Below, in pieces: positions 37,904-46,892 of a stretch of DNA of 64,000 nt. Numbering within the stretch: position 1 is the first letter of the stretch; the number at the start of each line of letters is the position of its first letter. The stretch comes from Desulfovibrio inopinatus DSM 10711 (GTDB lineage: Bacteria > Desulfobacterota > Desulfovibrionia > Desulfovibrionales > Desulfovibrionaceae), in the NCBI RefSeq assembly GCF_000429305.1, contig NZ_AUBP01000002.1:1-64000 (forward strand), in the 5' to 3' direction. The position numbers were made by a program, and so were the translations under genes. The notes under the pieces were generated by a model. That model made no database searches. It was not told the DNA's origin and was given only the letters and a program-made list of their open reading frames with translations.

Positions 37904-40885
37904 TTGAGTTCATCGCAGTTAACACAATTTGAGTCTCTTCGGATAAAAGCAATGAACGCCAGAGAGCGCGGCGACCGGGCAAAAGCCTTGTCTCTTTTTG
38001 AGACCATTGCCAAATTCCACCCTGACCGTCTCGATGGCCGATTGGGTATCGCCGAAGAATGCCGTGCACTTGGTCGCCTAGACGAGTCGGAGAGCATCTA
38101 TCAGGATGTCTTGATAGAGAACCCTGATCATATCGGTGCATTGCACGGTTTAGCAATGAATGCCAGAGGGCGTGGCGACCGGGCAAAAGCCTTGTCTCTT
38201 TTTGAGACCATTGCCAAATGCCATCCCGACCGTCCCGAAGGATGGTTGGGCATTGCCGAAGAATATCGTGAGCTTGGTCGACTGGACGAGTCGGAGAGTA
38301 TCTATCAGGATATCCTGAACAATACTTCAAATCATATTGGTGCATTGCGTGGTTTGGCAATGAATGCCAGAAGGCGCGGCGATCGGGCAAAAGCCTTGTC
38401 TCTTTTTGAGAGCATTAGCAAACTCTATCCCGATCGTCTTGAGGGACGACTCGGTATCGCCGAAGAATATCGTGAGCTTGGTCGGCTGGATGAATCGGAC
38501 AGCATCTATTGGGATATTCTGAATGATAATCCAAATTATATTGGTGCATTGCGCGGTTTAACAATGAATGCCAGAAGGCGCGGCGATCGGGCAAAAGCGT
38601 TGTCTCTTTTTGAGACTATTGCCAAACTTCATCCTGACCGACTCGAGGGGCAGTTGGGCATTGCCGAAGAATACCGTGCGCTTGGCCGGCTGGACAAATC
38701 GGACAGCATCTATCGGGACATTCTGAAGAATAATCCCAATCATATTGGCGTACTGCGTGGCTTGGCAATGAATGCCAGGGGGCAAGGTGATCGTGCAAAA
38801 GCGTTGTCTCTTTTTAAGAGCATTACCAAACTCTATCCTGATCGTCTTGAGGGACGACTCGGTATCGCCGAAGAATACCGTGAGCTTGGTCGGCTGGACG
38901 AGTCGGATAACATCTATCGGGACATTCTGAAGAATAATCCCAATCATATTGGCGCATTGCGTGGTTTGGCAATGAATACGAGGGGGCGCGGTGATCGGGC
39001 AAAAGCGTTGTCACAATTTGAAAAAATAAGTGAGTTGATTGCATCACGTCCTCAGGTATGGCTTGATATTGCCACTGAATTGCACGCATTGGGGCGATAC
39101 TCGGAAGCTATTGAAACGTTGAAAGAAAAAGAAGATGACTTTTCTGCAATAGCTTCAATGTATTTGAAAATGGGCTGTATTCATCGGGAAAGGTGTTCTC
39201 ATGAAGAAGCGTTGCAATGTTTTGAAACTGCATCGCAAATTGAGCCGTTTAACTTGCAGGCGATGTTTCATGTTGCTGTGGAAAAAATTACGCTAGGAGA
39301 TGTTCACGCCGCTATAGACGAATTTAAAAGAATTTTATCTCAAGATCCAAGTCATCTCCGTACATTAATTAAGTTGGGGGGATTGGCGATAAATTTGCGA
39401 CTTCCAGAAAAAGCGATGTCCTATTTTCAACGAGCTATCGATGCTCACCCCCATCAAATAGAGCCCTATTTGCAATTGGCTCATGTTCACTTTATCTCGG
39501 GGAAGATTGAAAAAAGTATGGAAGTCTTAGACCGTGCTACGGCGCTACTAGGGAATAGACCTGAACTGTACTTGCGAAAAGTATCTTTCTTATGGCGCAA
39601 TCGTCAATTTGAATCGGCATTAGCTCTCACTACTGAAGGGACTGCTCTCTTTCCTGACCATTATGGGCTGCAAAAGCAGTATATTCTATGGCTCATTGAA
39701 TTAGGGCAATATAAGAAAGCAGCTCATAGAATTGCATTTTTATCCCAAGATACGCCCCAAAAGAGGCAGGATGCAATATTGCTGTTAGCACAGATCGATC
39801 ATGAGCAATGGCGTTTTCCTCGTGCAAAACTACAATACGAAGCAATTCTGGCATCGAATTCCAATTGTCATGCCGCTCATGGGGGACTCCGTAGGATTGC
39901 CTTAGCCACCATGGATATGGAAAGCGCTGTATACCATGGCCGGGAGTTAGATCGAATTGATATCGGCATTCAAAAGCTGAAAGGTCAACTTCGTTTGAAT
40001 AAACACAATATATTTGGTATGTTGGTCGATGAATATCGGTTGCAATGGAATTCTCTTCAAAGGGTTCAAGCTGCGTTGAAACTTCAGGGAGATCGGCGTT
40101 TAAAAGCAATAGTGAAGGTTATTCTGGATGAACCAGATGCGACGTGTGCCGCAGTATCCCTCATTACGCAGTTAAGGGTGTTAGGCTATTTCGATATACA
40201 AGTATACGGAGGCTCCCATAGGATTCCCAGAAAGATTTTCCAATACTGGGACAAACCTCATCCACCTGAGGATGTCTTACGATTTGCTAAAAGCTGGAAA
40301 ATTCACAATCCAGATTATGATTATCAGCTTTTTGATGAGCGTGCGGCACGAATATTTCTTAAAGAACATTATCCGGCCAACTATTTCAAAGTATATTTGG
40401 GCCTGAAGCCGGGAGCGCAAAAAGCAGATTTTTTGAGATTGGCTTTGCTCTATAAATATGGTGGAATTTATGCAGATATTGATGATATGTGCTTGAAACC
40501 TCTCGACGATTTTATCCCGTCCGATACAAAGCTCATGTTGTGGCAAGAACCTATGATGAGTGTGGGCAACAATTTCATTGTAGCGGTCCCTGAACACCCG
40601 GTTATCGAATACGCCCTTCATCGAGCTGTTGAAGCGATGGAGCGGGGTGATCACGAGACAATATGGCTTTCCACGGGGCCGGGCTTGCTATCTCGATCTC
40701 TGGCTGTTTATTTCGCGCAGAACTGGGGGGATTCGTATCCGGACTATCTTCAGGTGAAAGTTGTCCCGAAAGCACGTTTAATGAATCATGTCGGAATACA
40801 TGGTTTTTTACGATACAAGTCCACGAACGATTCTTGGGTAATCAGAGAGTTTTCAGCTGCAAAAGGGTCTTTTGTAGATTTGTAA
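37904..40885 (+). CDS. TPR protein with C-terminal GT32-type glycosyltransferase
   Basis: This 993-residue protein begins with TTG after GGAGGG. An ATG at 37952 is the alternative start. Residues about 15-425 are six 68-residue units, each two TPRs (GDRAKALSLFETIAK and LGRLDESESIYQDIL). More divergent TPRs follow to about residue 740. From about residue 770 there is a glycosyltransferase domain of the DXD sugar-binding type: IPRKIFQYWDKP, QKADFLRLALLYKYGGIYADIDDM (DXD) and WLSTGPGLLSRSL. It probably modifies a protein or surface glycan, with TPRs selecting the acceptor. No signal peptide is present. Confidence 0.9.
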   Translation: MSSSQLTQFESLRIKAMNARERGDRAKALSLFETIAKFHPDRLDGRLGIAEECRALGRLDESESIYQDVLIENPDHIGALHGLAMNARGRGDRAKALSLFETIAKCHPDRPEGWLGIAEEYRELGRLDESESIYQDILNNTSNHIGALRGLAMNARRRGDRAKALSLFESISKLYPDRLEGRLGIAEEYRELGRLDESDSIYWDILNDNPNYIGALRGLTMNARRRGDRAKALSLFETIAKLHPDRLEGQLGIAEEYRALGRLDKSDSIYRDILKNNPNHIGVLRGLAMNARGQGDRAKALSLFKSITKLYPDRLEGRLGIAEEYRELGRLDESDNIYRDILKNNPNHIGALRGLAMNTRGRGDRAKALSQFEKISELIASRPQVWLDIATELHALGRYSEAIETLKEKEDDFSAIASMYLKMGCIHRERCSHEEALQCFETASQIEPFNLQAMFHVAVEKITLGDVHAAIDEFKRILSQDPSHLRTLIKLGGLAINLRLPEKAMSYFQRAIDAHPHQIEPYLQLAHVHFISGKIEKSMEVLDRATALLGNRPELYLRKVSFLWRNRQFESALALTTEGTALFPDHYGLQKQYILWLIELGQYKKAAHRIAFLSQDTPQKRQDAILLLAQIDHEQWRFPRAKLQYEAILASNSNCHAAHGGLRRIALATMDMESAVYHGRELDRIDIGIQKLKGQLRLNKHNIFGMLVDEYRLQWNSLQRVQAALKLQGDRRLKAIVKVILDEPDATCAAVSLITQLRVLGYFDIQVYGGSHRIPRKIFQYWDKPHPPEDVLRFAKSWKIHNPDYDYQLFDERAARIFLKEHYPANYFKVYLGLKPGAQKADFLRLALLYKYGGIYADIDDMCLKPLDDFIPSDTKLMLWQEPMMSVGNNFIVAVPEHPVIEYALHRAVEAMERGDHETIWLSTGPGLLSRSLAVYFAQNWGDSYPDYLQVKVVPKARLMNHVGIHGFLRYKSTNDSWVIREFSAAKGSFVDL
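37952..39175 (+). repeat. Six tandem 204-bp units
   Basis: ATG (or equivalent) codons of successive units fall at 37952, 38156, 38360, 38564, 38768 and 38972, an exact 204-bp period. Neighbouring units are highly similar in DNA, not only in protein. The last unit is divergent in its second half. Confidence 0.95.
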
Positions 40886-41018
40886 GTTTATGGCGTAATA
40901 CCCGAGGAGCTGCGATAACTGCCAACTTTTATGGGGTGGACTCAATGGGCAAGTTTCTTCATTGAAGCCTGATCTGAAAGATCTTTTTCTATCAATTCGT
41001 TATTATGCGTGGATTGAC

Positions 41019-41050
41019 CACGGCCGGAGAACGCGTGTTCTCCAACCGTG
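41019..41050. terminator. Bidirectional terminator
   Basis: GGAGAAC-GCGT-GTTCTCC (41026-41043) is enclosed by CACGG/CCGTG. It lies between converging genes. Confidence 0.7.
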
Positions 41051-41068
41051 TCGTGAATAGGAAGGAAA

Positions 41069-41959
41069 TTATGCCAAGGGCAGATAGATTTCGGTGAGCA
41101 ATTCTTCAGGTGCAGTTGTGTCAGGAGTATTCAGATATACTTCGTAAGCTGGTTTCGACGCCATTTCTCGTCCAGAGCTCGGAATCCATTGACCGCAGAG
41201 TTCAGCATAGGTTGCGGCCAGTTTAGAGTATGGGCCTTTATGGAGTGTCACAGCAAATTCACCACCAGCAAGAGTCATAACGCCAACTTTTCCTTCAGGC
41301 TCAACGCCTTTTGGGACAGTGATACAAGCGTCGTAGCGGATTTTTTCCGGAGCGGTCACTTCTGGGTCGTCGTAGCCAACGCCGATGAATTGGGTTGTTG
41401 GGTTCAATAATCCTTTGGGACCGGCCCAGTCGCATAATGTTCTCCAGGCATGTTCACATTCGTTGTACGGTCCGACATGACGGACGCAGGCAACAAGGCG
41501 ATCTTCAAGTGTTTTAATGTCGACATTCATGGTTGACTCTCCCAAGTGGTTAAGGACAAATCCATTGGGACCGGTCTGTCTGGCTGTATTCCAGGTGTCT
41601 GGCATGCCGTGTTCAGATCGGCCAGCCTCTCGATAACTTTTTGGAGACAGGCCAAAAACATCGGAGAAAGCCCGTGAGAATGATTCCACAGCTTCGTAGC
41701 GGGCACAGAAGGCGATTTCTGTTACCGGTTTTTCTGTGTACATGAGCTGTTGCGCCGCACGCTCCAGGCGTAACCGTCGGATATGTGCAGCAACGGATTC
41801 TCCGACCATACCGCGAAAAACTCTGTGGAAATGGTACGGAGAGAGGTGCGCTGTTTCGGCCAATGAAGCCAAGGACAGATCCTCATCAAGATTGTCCGCG
41901 ATTCGATTCATCACACGGCGGATTCGTTTTTGGTAATTCTGCTCGGTCGTTTTTTTCAT
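41069..41959 (-). CDS. AraC-family regulator with GyrI-like effector domain
   Basis: This 296-residue transcription factor has an N-terminal AraC DNA-binding domain of two helix-turn-helix units (SLASLAETAHLSPYHFHRVFRGMVGES, VTEIAFCARYEAVESFSRAFSDVFGLSPKSYR) and a C-terminal GyrI/SoxS-effector-like domain (VDIKTLEDRLVACVRHVGPY, GGEFAVTLHKGPYSKL, EVYLNTP). This domain binds hydrophobic or cationic compounds in relatives, often controlling efflux. The target genes are not evident; the nearest neighbour is divergent. Confidence 0.93.
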   Translation of the reverse strand: MKKTTEQNYQKRIRRVMNRIADNLDEDLSLASLAETAHLSPYHFHRVFRGMVGESVAAHIRRLRLERAAQQLMYTEKPVTEIAFCARYEAVESFSRAFSDVFGLSPKSYREAGRSEHGMPDTWNTARQTGPNGFVLNHLGESTMNVDIKTLEDRLVACVRHVGPYNECEHAWRTLCDWAGPKGLLNPTTQFIGVGYDDPEVTAPEKIRYDACITVPKGVEPEGKVGVMTLAGGEFAVTLHKGPYSKLAATYAELCGQWIPSSGREMASKPAYEVYLNTPDTTAPEELLTEIYLPLA

Positions 41960-42075
41960 CCCTCGTCTCCATCTCCGATCCTACAGAAAGGGCAGTGGTC
42001 CTACTTGATGATTTTTGCGCATTTTTGCTCTCGTGACTTTACGAACAGTGCGAGGCGTCGTATCACATTTCATCT

Positions 42076-42873
42076 ATGCGAACTATCGCCCACTTGTCAG
42101 ATCTTCACTTTGGACGCGTCAACGATCGGGTCCTCGCTTCGCTTTTGGACGACCTCGAAACATGCAACCCTGATCTTATTGCCGTGTCCGGGGATCTCAC
42201 ACAGCGTGCCAGCCGTAAGCAGTTTGAGGACGCCAAGGCGTTTCTTATAAGTTTGGCATGGCCTATGGTTGTTGTTCCAGGGAATCATGATGTCCCCCTC
42301 CTCAATCCGGTTGGTCGTTTTGCCAAACCACTTGGTCGTTACAAACATCATTTTTCCGGCTTCCCGGATCCTTACTATACAGATGACAAAATGATGGTTG
42401 TGGGCATTAGTACGGCTCGTCCTATTTTTTGGAGAACGGGCAGCTTGCCGCCGAGTGTCAAGCGCACGAGCCAAGGATTGTTTTATGATGCTGGACCCGA
42501 TACCATGAAAATCGTCGTCGCCCACCATTCATTTATGCCGCCACAAAAACGACGTATCCCACTCGCCTTTGATATGGCTGGCCGTATGGCACATCTGCTG
42601 CGAAATGAAAAACCCGATATTTTGCTGGCCGGACATTTTCACAAAAGTTTCCATTGTCTTGCTGGGCCAGATTCTGAAACAGGGAAGATTCTTGTCATTC
42701 ACGCCGGGACAGCCGTATCAAATCGTTTGCGTAAGGAACAAAACGCCTTCAATCTTGTTCATGTAGAAAAAAATCGTGTTACCGTGGATGTGCGAGCTTT
42801 TAACAATGATATTTTCAATTCGATTGCAATAAATTCATTTGTCCGTCGCGGTGGCGTCTGGAATCCCGAGTAG
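42076..42873 (+). CDS. Calcineurin-like metallophosphoesterase
   Basis: This 265-residue cytosolic enzyme has the two-metal signature in order: ISDLHFG-like LSDLHFGRVND, VSGDLTQRA, VVPGNHDVPL, VVAHHSFMPP and ILLAGHFHKSFHC. It resembles the phosphodiesterase branch acting on cyclic nucleotides or similar diesters, but the substrate is unknown. It is 31 bp upstream of dgkA on the same strand, a likely operon. Confidence 0.92.
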   Translation: MRTIAHLSDLHFGRVNDRVLASLLDDLETCNPDLIAVSGDLTQRASRKQFEDAKAFLISLAWPMVVVPGNHDVPLLNPVGRFAKPLGRYKHHFSGFPDPYYTDDKMMVVGISTARPIFWRTGSLPPSVKRTSQGLFYDAGPDTMKIVVAHHSFMPPQKRRIPLAFDMAGRMAHLLRNEKPDILLAGHFHKSFHCLAGPDSETGKILVIHAGTAVSNRLRKEQNAFNLVHVEKNRVTVDVRAFNNDIFNSIAINSFVRRGGVWNPE

Positions 42874-42904
42874 AATGCTCTCACCTCTAGCATAAGAAGA
42901 ATCC

Positions 42905-43288
42905 ATGAAAAAACGCCCAAAACGTGAGGACACACCGTACCATCCCTTTCGCAAAATTCGTGTCATGTTCAACGGTTTTCAATATGCCGTCATTACCGAT
43001 TTTAGCGTTGCTTATAAACTCGTCGTCTCTATTGCCGTTCTCATTTTCGCCTATCGTCTTCGATCCTGGGTCGATTTTCTGCTCATTATGGTTGCCACCG
43101 GCATGATGCTTATGGCTGAAGTCTTCAATACGGTTATTGAGGAACTCTGTGATTTTATTGAACCGGGGTATAGTGAGCGGATAAAAGTCATTAAAGACAC
43201 GGCCGCTGCAGCTGCCGGTATTGCCATTTTTGTCTGGATTTTCACGCTCGGCTACCAGATATGGGGACTTGTTGAGCTTTTATTGTAG
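42905..43288 (+). CDS. dgkA: Diacylglycerol/undecaprenol kinase, DgkA family
   Basis: This 127-residue inner-membrane protein has three transmembrane helices and the conserved catalytic stretch MAEVFNTVIEELCDF (Glu and Asn) followed by IKVIKDTAAAAAGIAI. It phosphorylates diacylglycerol or undecaprenol with ATP, recycling lipids of the envelope. AAGAAGA lies upstream of the ATG. It follows the phosphoesterase gene. Confidence 0.92.
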   Translation: MKKRPKREDTPYHPFRKIRVMFNGFQYAVITDFSVAYKLVVSIAVLIFAYRLRSWVDFLLIMVATGMMLMAEVFNTVIEELCDFIEPGYSERIKVIKDTAAAAAGIAIFVWIFTLGYQIWGLVELLL

Positions 43289-43417
43289 GTTATATCCTCA
43301 TTTTACACGTGAGGAGTACAACAGTGGACGTGCGAAGGAAAAATAATGTGATTTTTGTGAATGTGTTCATGAAATTTTATGTAAAAATTTCGTGAATAAT
43401 CGAGACTCTTTTTTTTT

Positions 43418-44581
43418 TTAATCATAGTGTTCTTCAAGAATATCAATGACTCGACCGGCCCCACCAAGATTGGATAGCCAGCGGCCGACGGTTTCGGCAT
43501 TGGCTGCGTAGGACGGGTCGTTTTGGAAGCGCGTAATGAGGCGGAGGAGGATATCCGGCCGGAAGGCTTCCGGGGAAATGCGCACGCCGGCACCGACTTT
43601 GACGATGGATTCGGCGTTATAGCGTCGTTCAAAGATTTCCCCTGGGCAGATGATTTGTGGAACAGCATGAATAAGTCCCATCATTATGCTGTTTTGACCG
43701 CCATGATTGATATAGGCGAGACCATTGGGCAACAGTTTGGTGAAATCGAAGTGATCGGCAACGTGAATGTGGTCGTGAGACGCGCTTGTCATGCCTTTGG
43801 CTGAAAGAAAGACCGGGAGATGGCTGTCTTTAAGCGCTGTGCCGACGTTTTTGACGAGGAGTTTTGGAGTGATCTGGCTGTTGCCCATGTAGCCAACAAC
43901 ATTGCTCCTGTCGGTATGGTGCTCGACGAACTTATGGAAGTAGACAAGCGGACCGACATGATGAATGCAATCGCCGGAAATGGGTTCGAGTTCTTTTGAG
44001 CTGGCGATGAATCGGTGTTCAGCCCATTCGAAGACATTGAGAATAGAATCAATTTCCGGGAGTTTCCATTTCACCAAGCGTTCACGAACCCTTCGACTGA
44101 ATTCGGGATTTTTTGCGTACGATGCCTGGGTTGGATAACTATGTGAAGCAACCGCCGGAATCCCTTCCAAGTGAGCTGCAACCAGAGCGGGCAGTCTGAA
44201 CTCGGAGTAAACGATATCGGGTTTGAAGTCGCGAATAGCGCTTCGGATATGTTCGATATCGCGTTCAAAAAAATTGGTACGCAGTGCGCCGGTCAAATGC
44301 AGCACTTCTTCAAAGCTGCGCACTTCCATTTTGTGAAGGATACCGAGTTGTCCCATGACAGGAATAAGTCGTCGACCAAGCGTTAACGGCAACCCCAATG
44401 GTGAAGGCATGGGAGCACCATAATGGGTCACTCCGGCAAGAGGGGGCATATTATTGTCGGCTGGTGCACAGATAGCGATGGAATGTCCTCGAGACATAGC
44501 GTTTTGTGCAAGAGCGATGGTGCGCAAACCTGGACCAAGAGTTCGCGTAGCGAGACCGAGGGGGGCAAGAAGCAATTTCAT
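43418..44581 (-). CDS. Glycosyltransferase, GT1/MGT-like
   Basis: This 387-residue GT-B enzyme has the N-terminal MKLLLAPLGLATRTLGPGLRTIALAQNAMSRGH motif (read in part as GPGLRTIALA) and the C-terminal donor-binding box YINHGGQNSIMMGLIHAVPQIICPG, typical of UDP-sugar transferases of the GT1/GT28 type. It probably glycosylates a lipid or small molecule. GGGGAGA precedes the ATG. No partner gene is adjacent, so the acceptor cannot be inferred. Confidence 0.87.
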   Translation of the reverse strand: MKLLLAPLGLATRTLGPGLRTIALAQNAMSRGHSIAICAPADNNMPPLAGVTHYGAPMPSPLGLPLTLGRRLIPVMGQLGILHKMEVRSFEEVLHLTGALRTNFFERDIEHIRSAIRDFKPDIVYSEFRLPALVAAHLEGIPAVASHSYPTQASYAKNPEFSRRVRERLVKWKLPEIDSILNVFEWAEHRFIASSKELEPISGDCIHHVGPLVYFHKFVEHHTDRSNVVGYMGNSQITPKLLVKNVGTALKDSHLPVFLSAKGMTSASHDHIHVADHFDFTKLLPNGLAYINHGGQNSIMMGLIHAVPQIICPGEIFERRYNAESIVKVGAGVRISPEAFRPDILLRLITRFQNDPSYAANAETVGRWLSNLGGAGRVIDILEEHYD

Positions 44582-44804
44582 GGAAAAATATCTCCCCTGT
44601 TGTCATGGGCTGATTTCAACCTGACGGAGATGTTGAAGCATATGATGGCGTTATGCAGGAATGGCACAGACTGATGCACGAGGAGTATACAGTAAAATCG
44701 GAATATGATGAAGTCTTTCATTGTATCAGTGCATGTTACGAAAAAACCCTTTAATAGCACGATCTTCTCATGGATTTACCATTAAAAAGGCGTAAAAAGG
44801 AAGG

Positions 44805-45437
44805 ATGAAACACGTACGATTGGTCGTAATAGGGATTGCCGGTATGGTTGGCCTTGCCTGCCTCGTCGCTATCGGCGTTCAAGTGAATTCTTTGAATATT
44901 GCCTGGTTCATGTCCGCGTTAGAATCAACTCCAGCCTGGATATTCTTGGTCTGTGCGCTTTTTCTTCCTCTGGTTGGTATGCCGATAAGCATTGTGTTTG
45001 TGGCTGCAGCCATGCGTTTCGGCACGTATATGGGCTGCCTCCTCCTCATTATTGTCGTACCATTGCATCTGGCTATGGCTTTAATATTGACGCATAAGGC
45101 ATTGCGTCGTCTTTTTTTTATTATTTGGCGTCGTGATATCGTTTTCTTGCCATCACTTGTCGCTAAAAGACCAGGATTCTGGGCCTTTTTTTTGTCAGCG
45201 GCTCCAGGTATCCCCTATATGATTAAGAATTATCTCATGGCACTGAGTCCGCTTCCCGTCCGGTATTTTTTTCTGGTCGCGTGGCCAGTCCATGTAGTGC
45301 AGGCCTTGCCGTATCTCTTCTTTGGAGAGGCTGTACGGAGCTCGAATTGGTGGTCATTTGGGGCGGGGTTGGGAGTCTTTGTGTTGATTCTTATATGTAT
45401 GGAAGTGGTTCGTCGTCGTCGTGAATCCATTCAATAG
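44805..45437 (+). CDS. Second VTT-like membrane protein
   Basis: This 210-residue protein has several transmembrane segments. LVGMPISIVFVAAAMRFGTYMG and SAAPGIPYMIKNYLMALSPLPVRYFF match the two conserved parts of the VTT/DedA fold. It is more divergent than the gene at 10987-11691. AAGGAAGG precedes the ATG and a terminator follows. The role is unknown, perhaps lipid movement. Confidence 0.78.
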   Translation: MKHVRLVVIGIAGMVGLACLVAIGVQVNSLNIAWFMSALESTPAWIFLVCALFLPLVGMPISIVFVAAAMRFGTYMGCLLLIIVVPLHLAMALILTHKALRRLFFIIWRRDIVFLPSLVAKRPGFWAFFLSAAPGIPYMIKNYLMALSPLPVRYFFLVAWPVHVVQALPYLFFGEAVRSSNWWSFGAGLGVFVLILICMEVVRRRRESIQ

Positions 45438-45547
45438 GGGAGAACGACGGAACGGACACATAAAATCGACTTGGCATCTTGACGTCATGCAATACTGACT
45501 TATTTTCGAAGTGTTGTTTCGCCAACCATACCCCTCTCACTCCCTGA

Positions 45548-45578
45548 AAAAACCCGCGGCCTTTGGTCGCGGGTTTTT
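45548..45578. terminator. Bidirectional terminator
   Basis: AAAAACCCGCG (45548-45558) pairs with CGCGGGTTTTT (45568-45578). It lies between the converging VTT-like gene and the nagZ-like gene, with T runs on both strands. Confidence 0.88.
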
Positions 45579-45645
45579 GGTGTGTGCTCAGGAACATTTT
45601 TTTCGATGGTTTCCTGTCCGATAGAGGCTCTTGAAGCACTGGATA

Positions 45646-46836
45646 TTATTTATCTGGATAACATGCCGTTTGCTCAAGTTGAATCAGCTTGGCTTTGAGA
45701 GCTTGGATGCGATCATAGGACGCCTGGATACGCTCCCGGCTCAACGTTCCGTCTTGAACTCGCTTTTTCAGTACATCTGCTACAATTGATGGCAGGTCCG
45801 GATTATATTCAAGGTTGTTACCAAACAGCAGGATATCAACACCGGCATCTATGGCGAGATTGATGGTTTCCGTCAGGCTGTATTGTTTGGTTATTGCACC
45901 CATTTGGAGATCATCACTGACAACGACCCCTTGGAAACCAATTGTTTCGCGCAATAGGGACGTGATGATCGCTTTGGACAAAGACGCCGGATAGACGGGA
46001 TCGAGATGTGAATTCACGACATGGGCCGACATGACCATATCGATGAGATTATGATCGGCAAGATACTGGTAGGGGATGAGTTCGTCACGAGTCCATGTAT
46101 TGCTGACATCGGTGATCCCTTTGTGCGTATCATTTTGAGCGCTTCCATGTCCGGGAAAATGCTTGATGCATGAAAGAACACCGCTCTCGTGAAGTCCCTG
46201 GATAAACGCTGCTGCATGGATCGCGGTTTTTTCCGGGTCGGATGAGAAACTTCGTCCAATGGCTCCGATGGCTGGGCTTTGCGGATTGACATTGACATCG
46301 ACGACCGGCGCAAAATCAACATTGAAGCCAACGCGAGCTAACGTGTGCCCGACAACGGCACCGGTATGGAGGGTCCACTTGGGCATGTCGAGCTCTCCAA
46401 GAGATTGTGCCGACACAGTTGTCTGGAACCCATACCGTTTTTTCAGTCGATTAACGCGACCTCCCTCCTGATCTACGGCGATGAAGATCGGGGTGGGGGC
46501 CAACGATTTGAGCGAGGTGATAAGTCGTTCAACCTGTTGAGGACGAATGATGTTTCGGTAGTTGCTTTTGCGTTTGACATCGCGGTTGAAAAGAATGACG
46601 CCGCCGACACGACCTTTTTTGATGTCTGCAGCAATAGGATCAGTGGGACTGATGTAAAGCCCTCGAAAGCCAACCATAACCATTTGTCCGATCATTGTAT
46701 CGAGCGAGGGGGAGGCAGCAGTCGGTGGTGCGGCGAGAGAAGGCTGAGGAGAAGAAAAGACAAGCTGGAGAAACAGGCCGATACAAAGAAGTCGGACAGG
46801 ATGGAACCACATCCGGAAGTCGTGTTGGTTTTTCAT
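45646..46836 (-). CDS. Exported beta-N-acetylhexosaminidase, GH3 family (NagZ-like)
   Basis: This 396-residue hydrolase should remove terminal N-acetylglucosamine from cell-wall fragments. The GH3 motifs are intact: AVDQEGGRVNRLK, KHFPGHGSAQNDTHKG (acid/base His loop, near 225) and GVVVSDDLQMGAI with the nucleophile Asp near 305. A signal peptide (WFHPVRLLCIGLFLQLVF) indicates export, whereas enterobacterial NagZ is cytosolic. Starts at 46836 and 46872 are both possible, and neither has a ribosome site. It is downstream of the HD-GYP gene. Confidence 0.88.
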   Translation of the reverse strand: MKNQHDFRMWFHPVRLLCIGLFLQLVFSSPQPSLAAPPTAASPSLDTMIGQMVMVGFRGLYISPTDPIAADIKKGRVGGVILFNRDVKRKSNYRNIIRPQQVERLITSLKSLAPTPIFIAVDQEGGRVNRLKKRYGFQTTVSAQSLGELDMPKWTLHTGAVVGHTLARVGFNVDFAPVVDVNVNPQSPAIGAIGRSFSSDPEKTAIHAAAFIQGLHESGVLSCIKHFPGHGSAQNDTHKGITDVSNTWTRDELIPYQYLADHNLIDMVMSAHVVNSHLDPVYPASLSKAIITSLLRETIGFQGVVVSDDLQMGAITKQYSLTETINLAIDAGVDILLFGNNLEYNPDLPSIVADVLKKRVQDGTLSRERIQASYDRIQALKAKLIQLEQTACYPDK

Positions 46837-46892
46837 GGAGGCAACAATAATGAAGCCCGCCAAGAAAGGCAATTGTCACACGAAGAGATGGA

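Noticed and set aside
37952-39175. CRISPR-like regular repeats
   Set aside because: The 204-bp units are continuous coding TPR repeats with no short repeat/unique spacer pattern.
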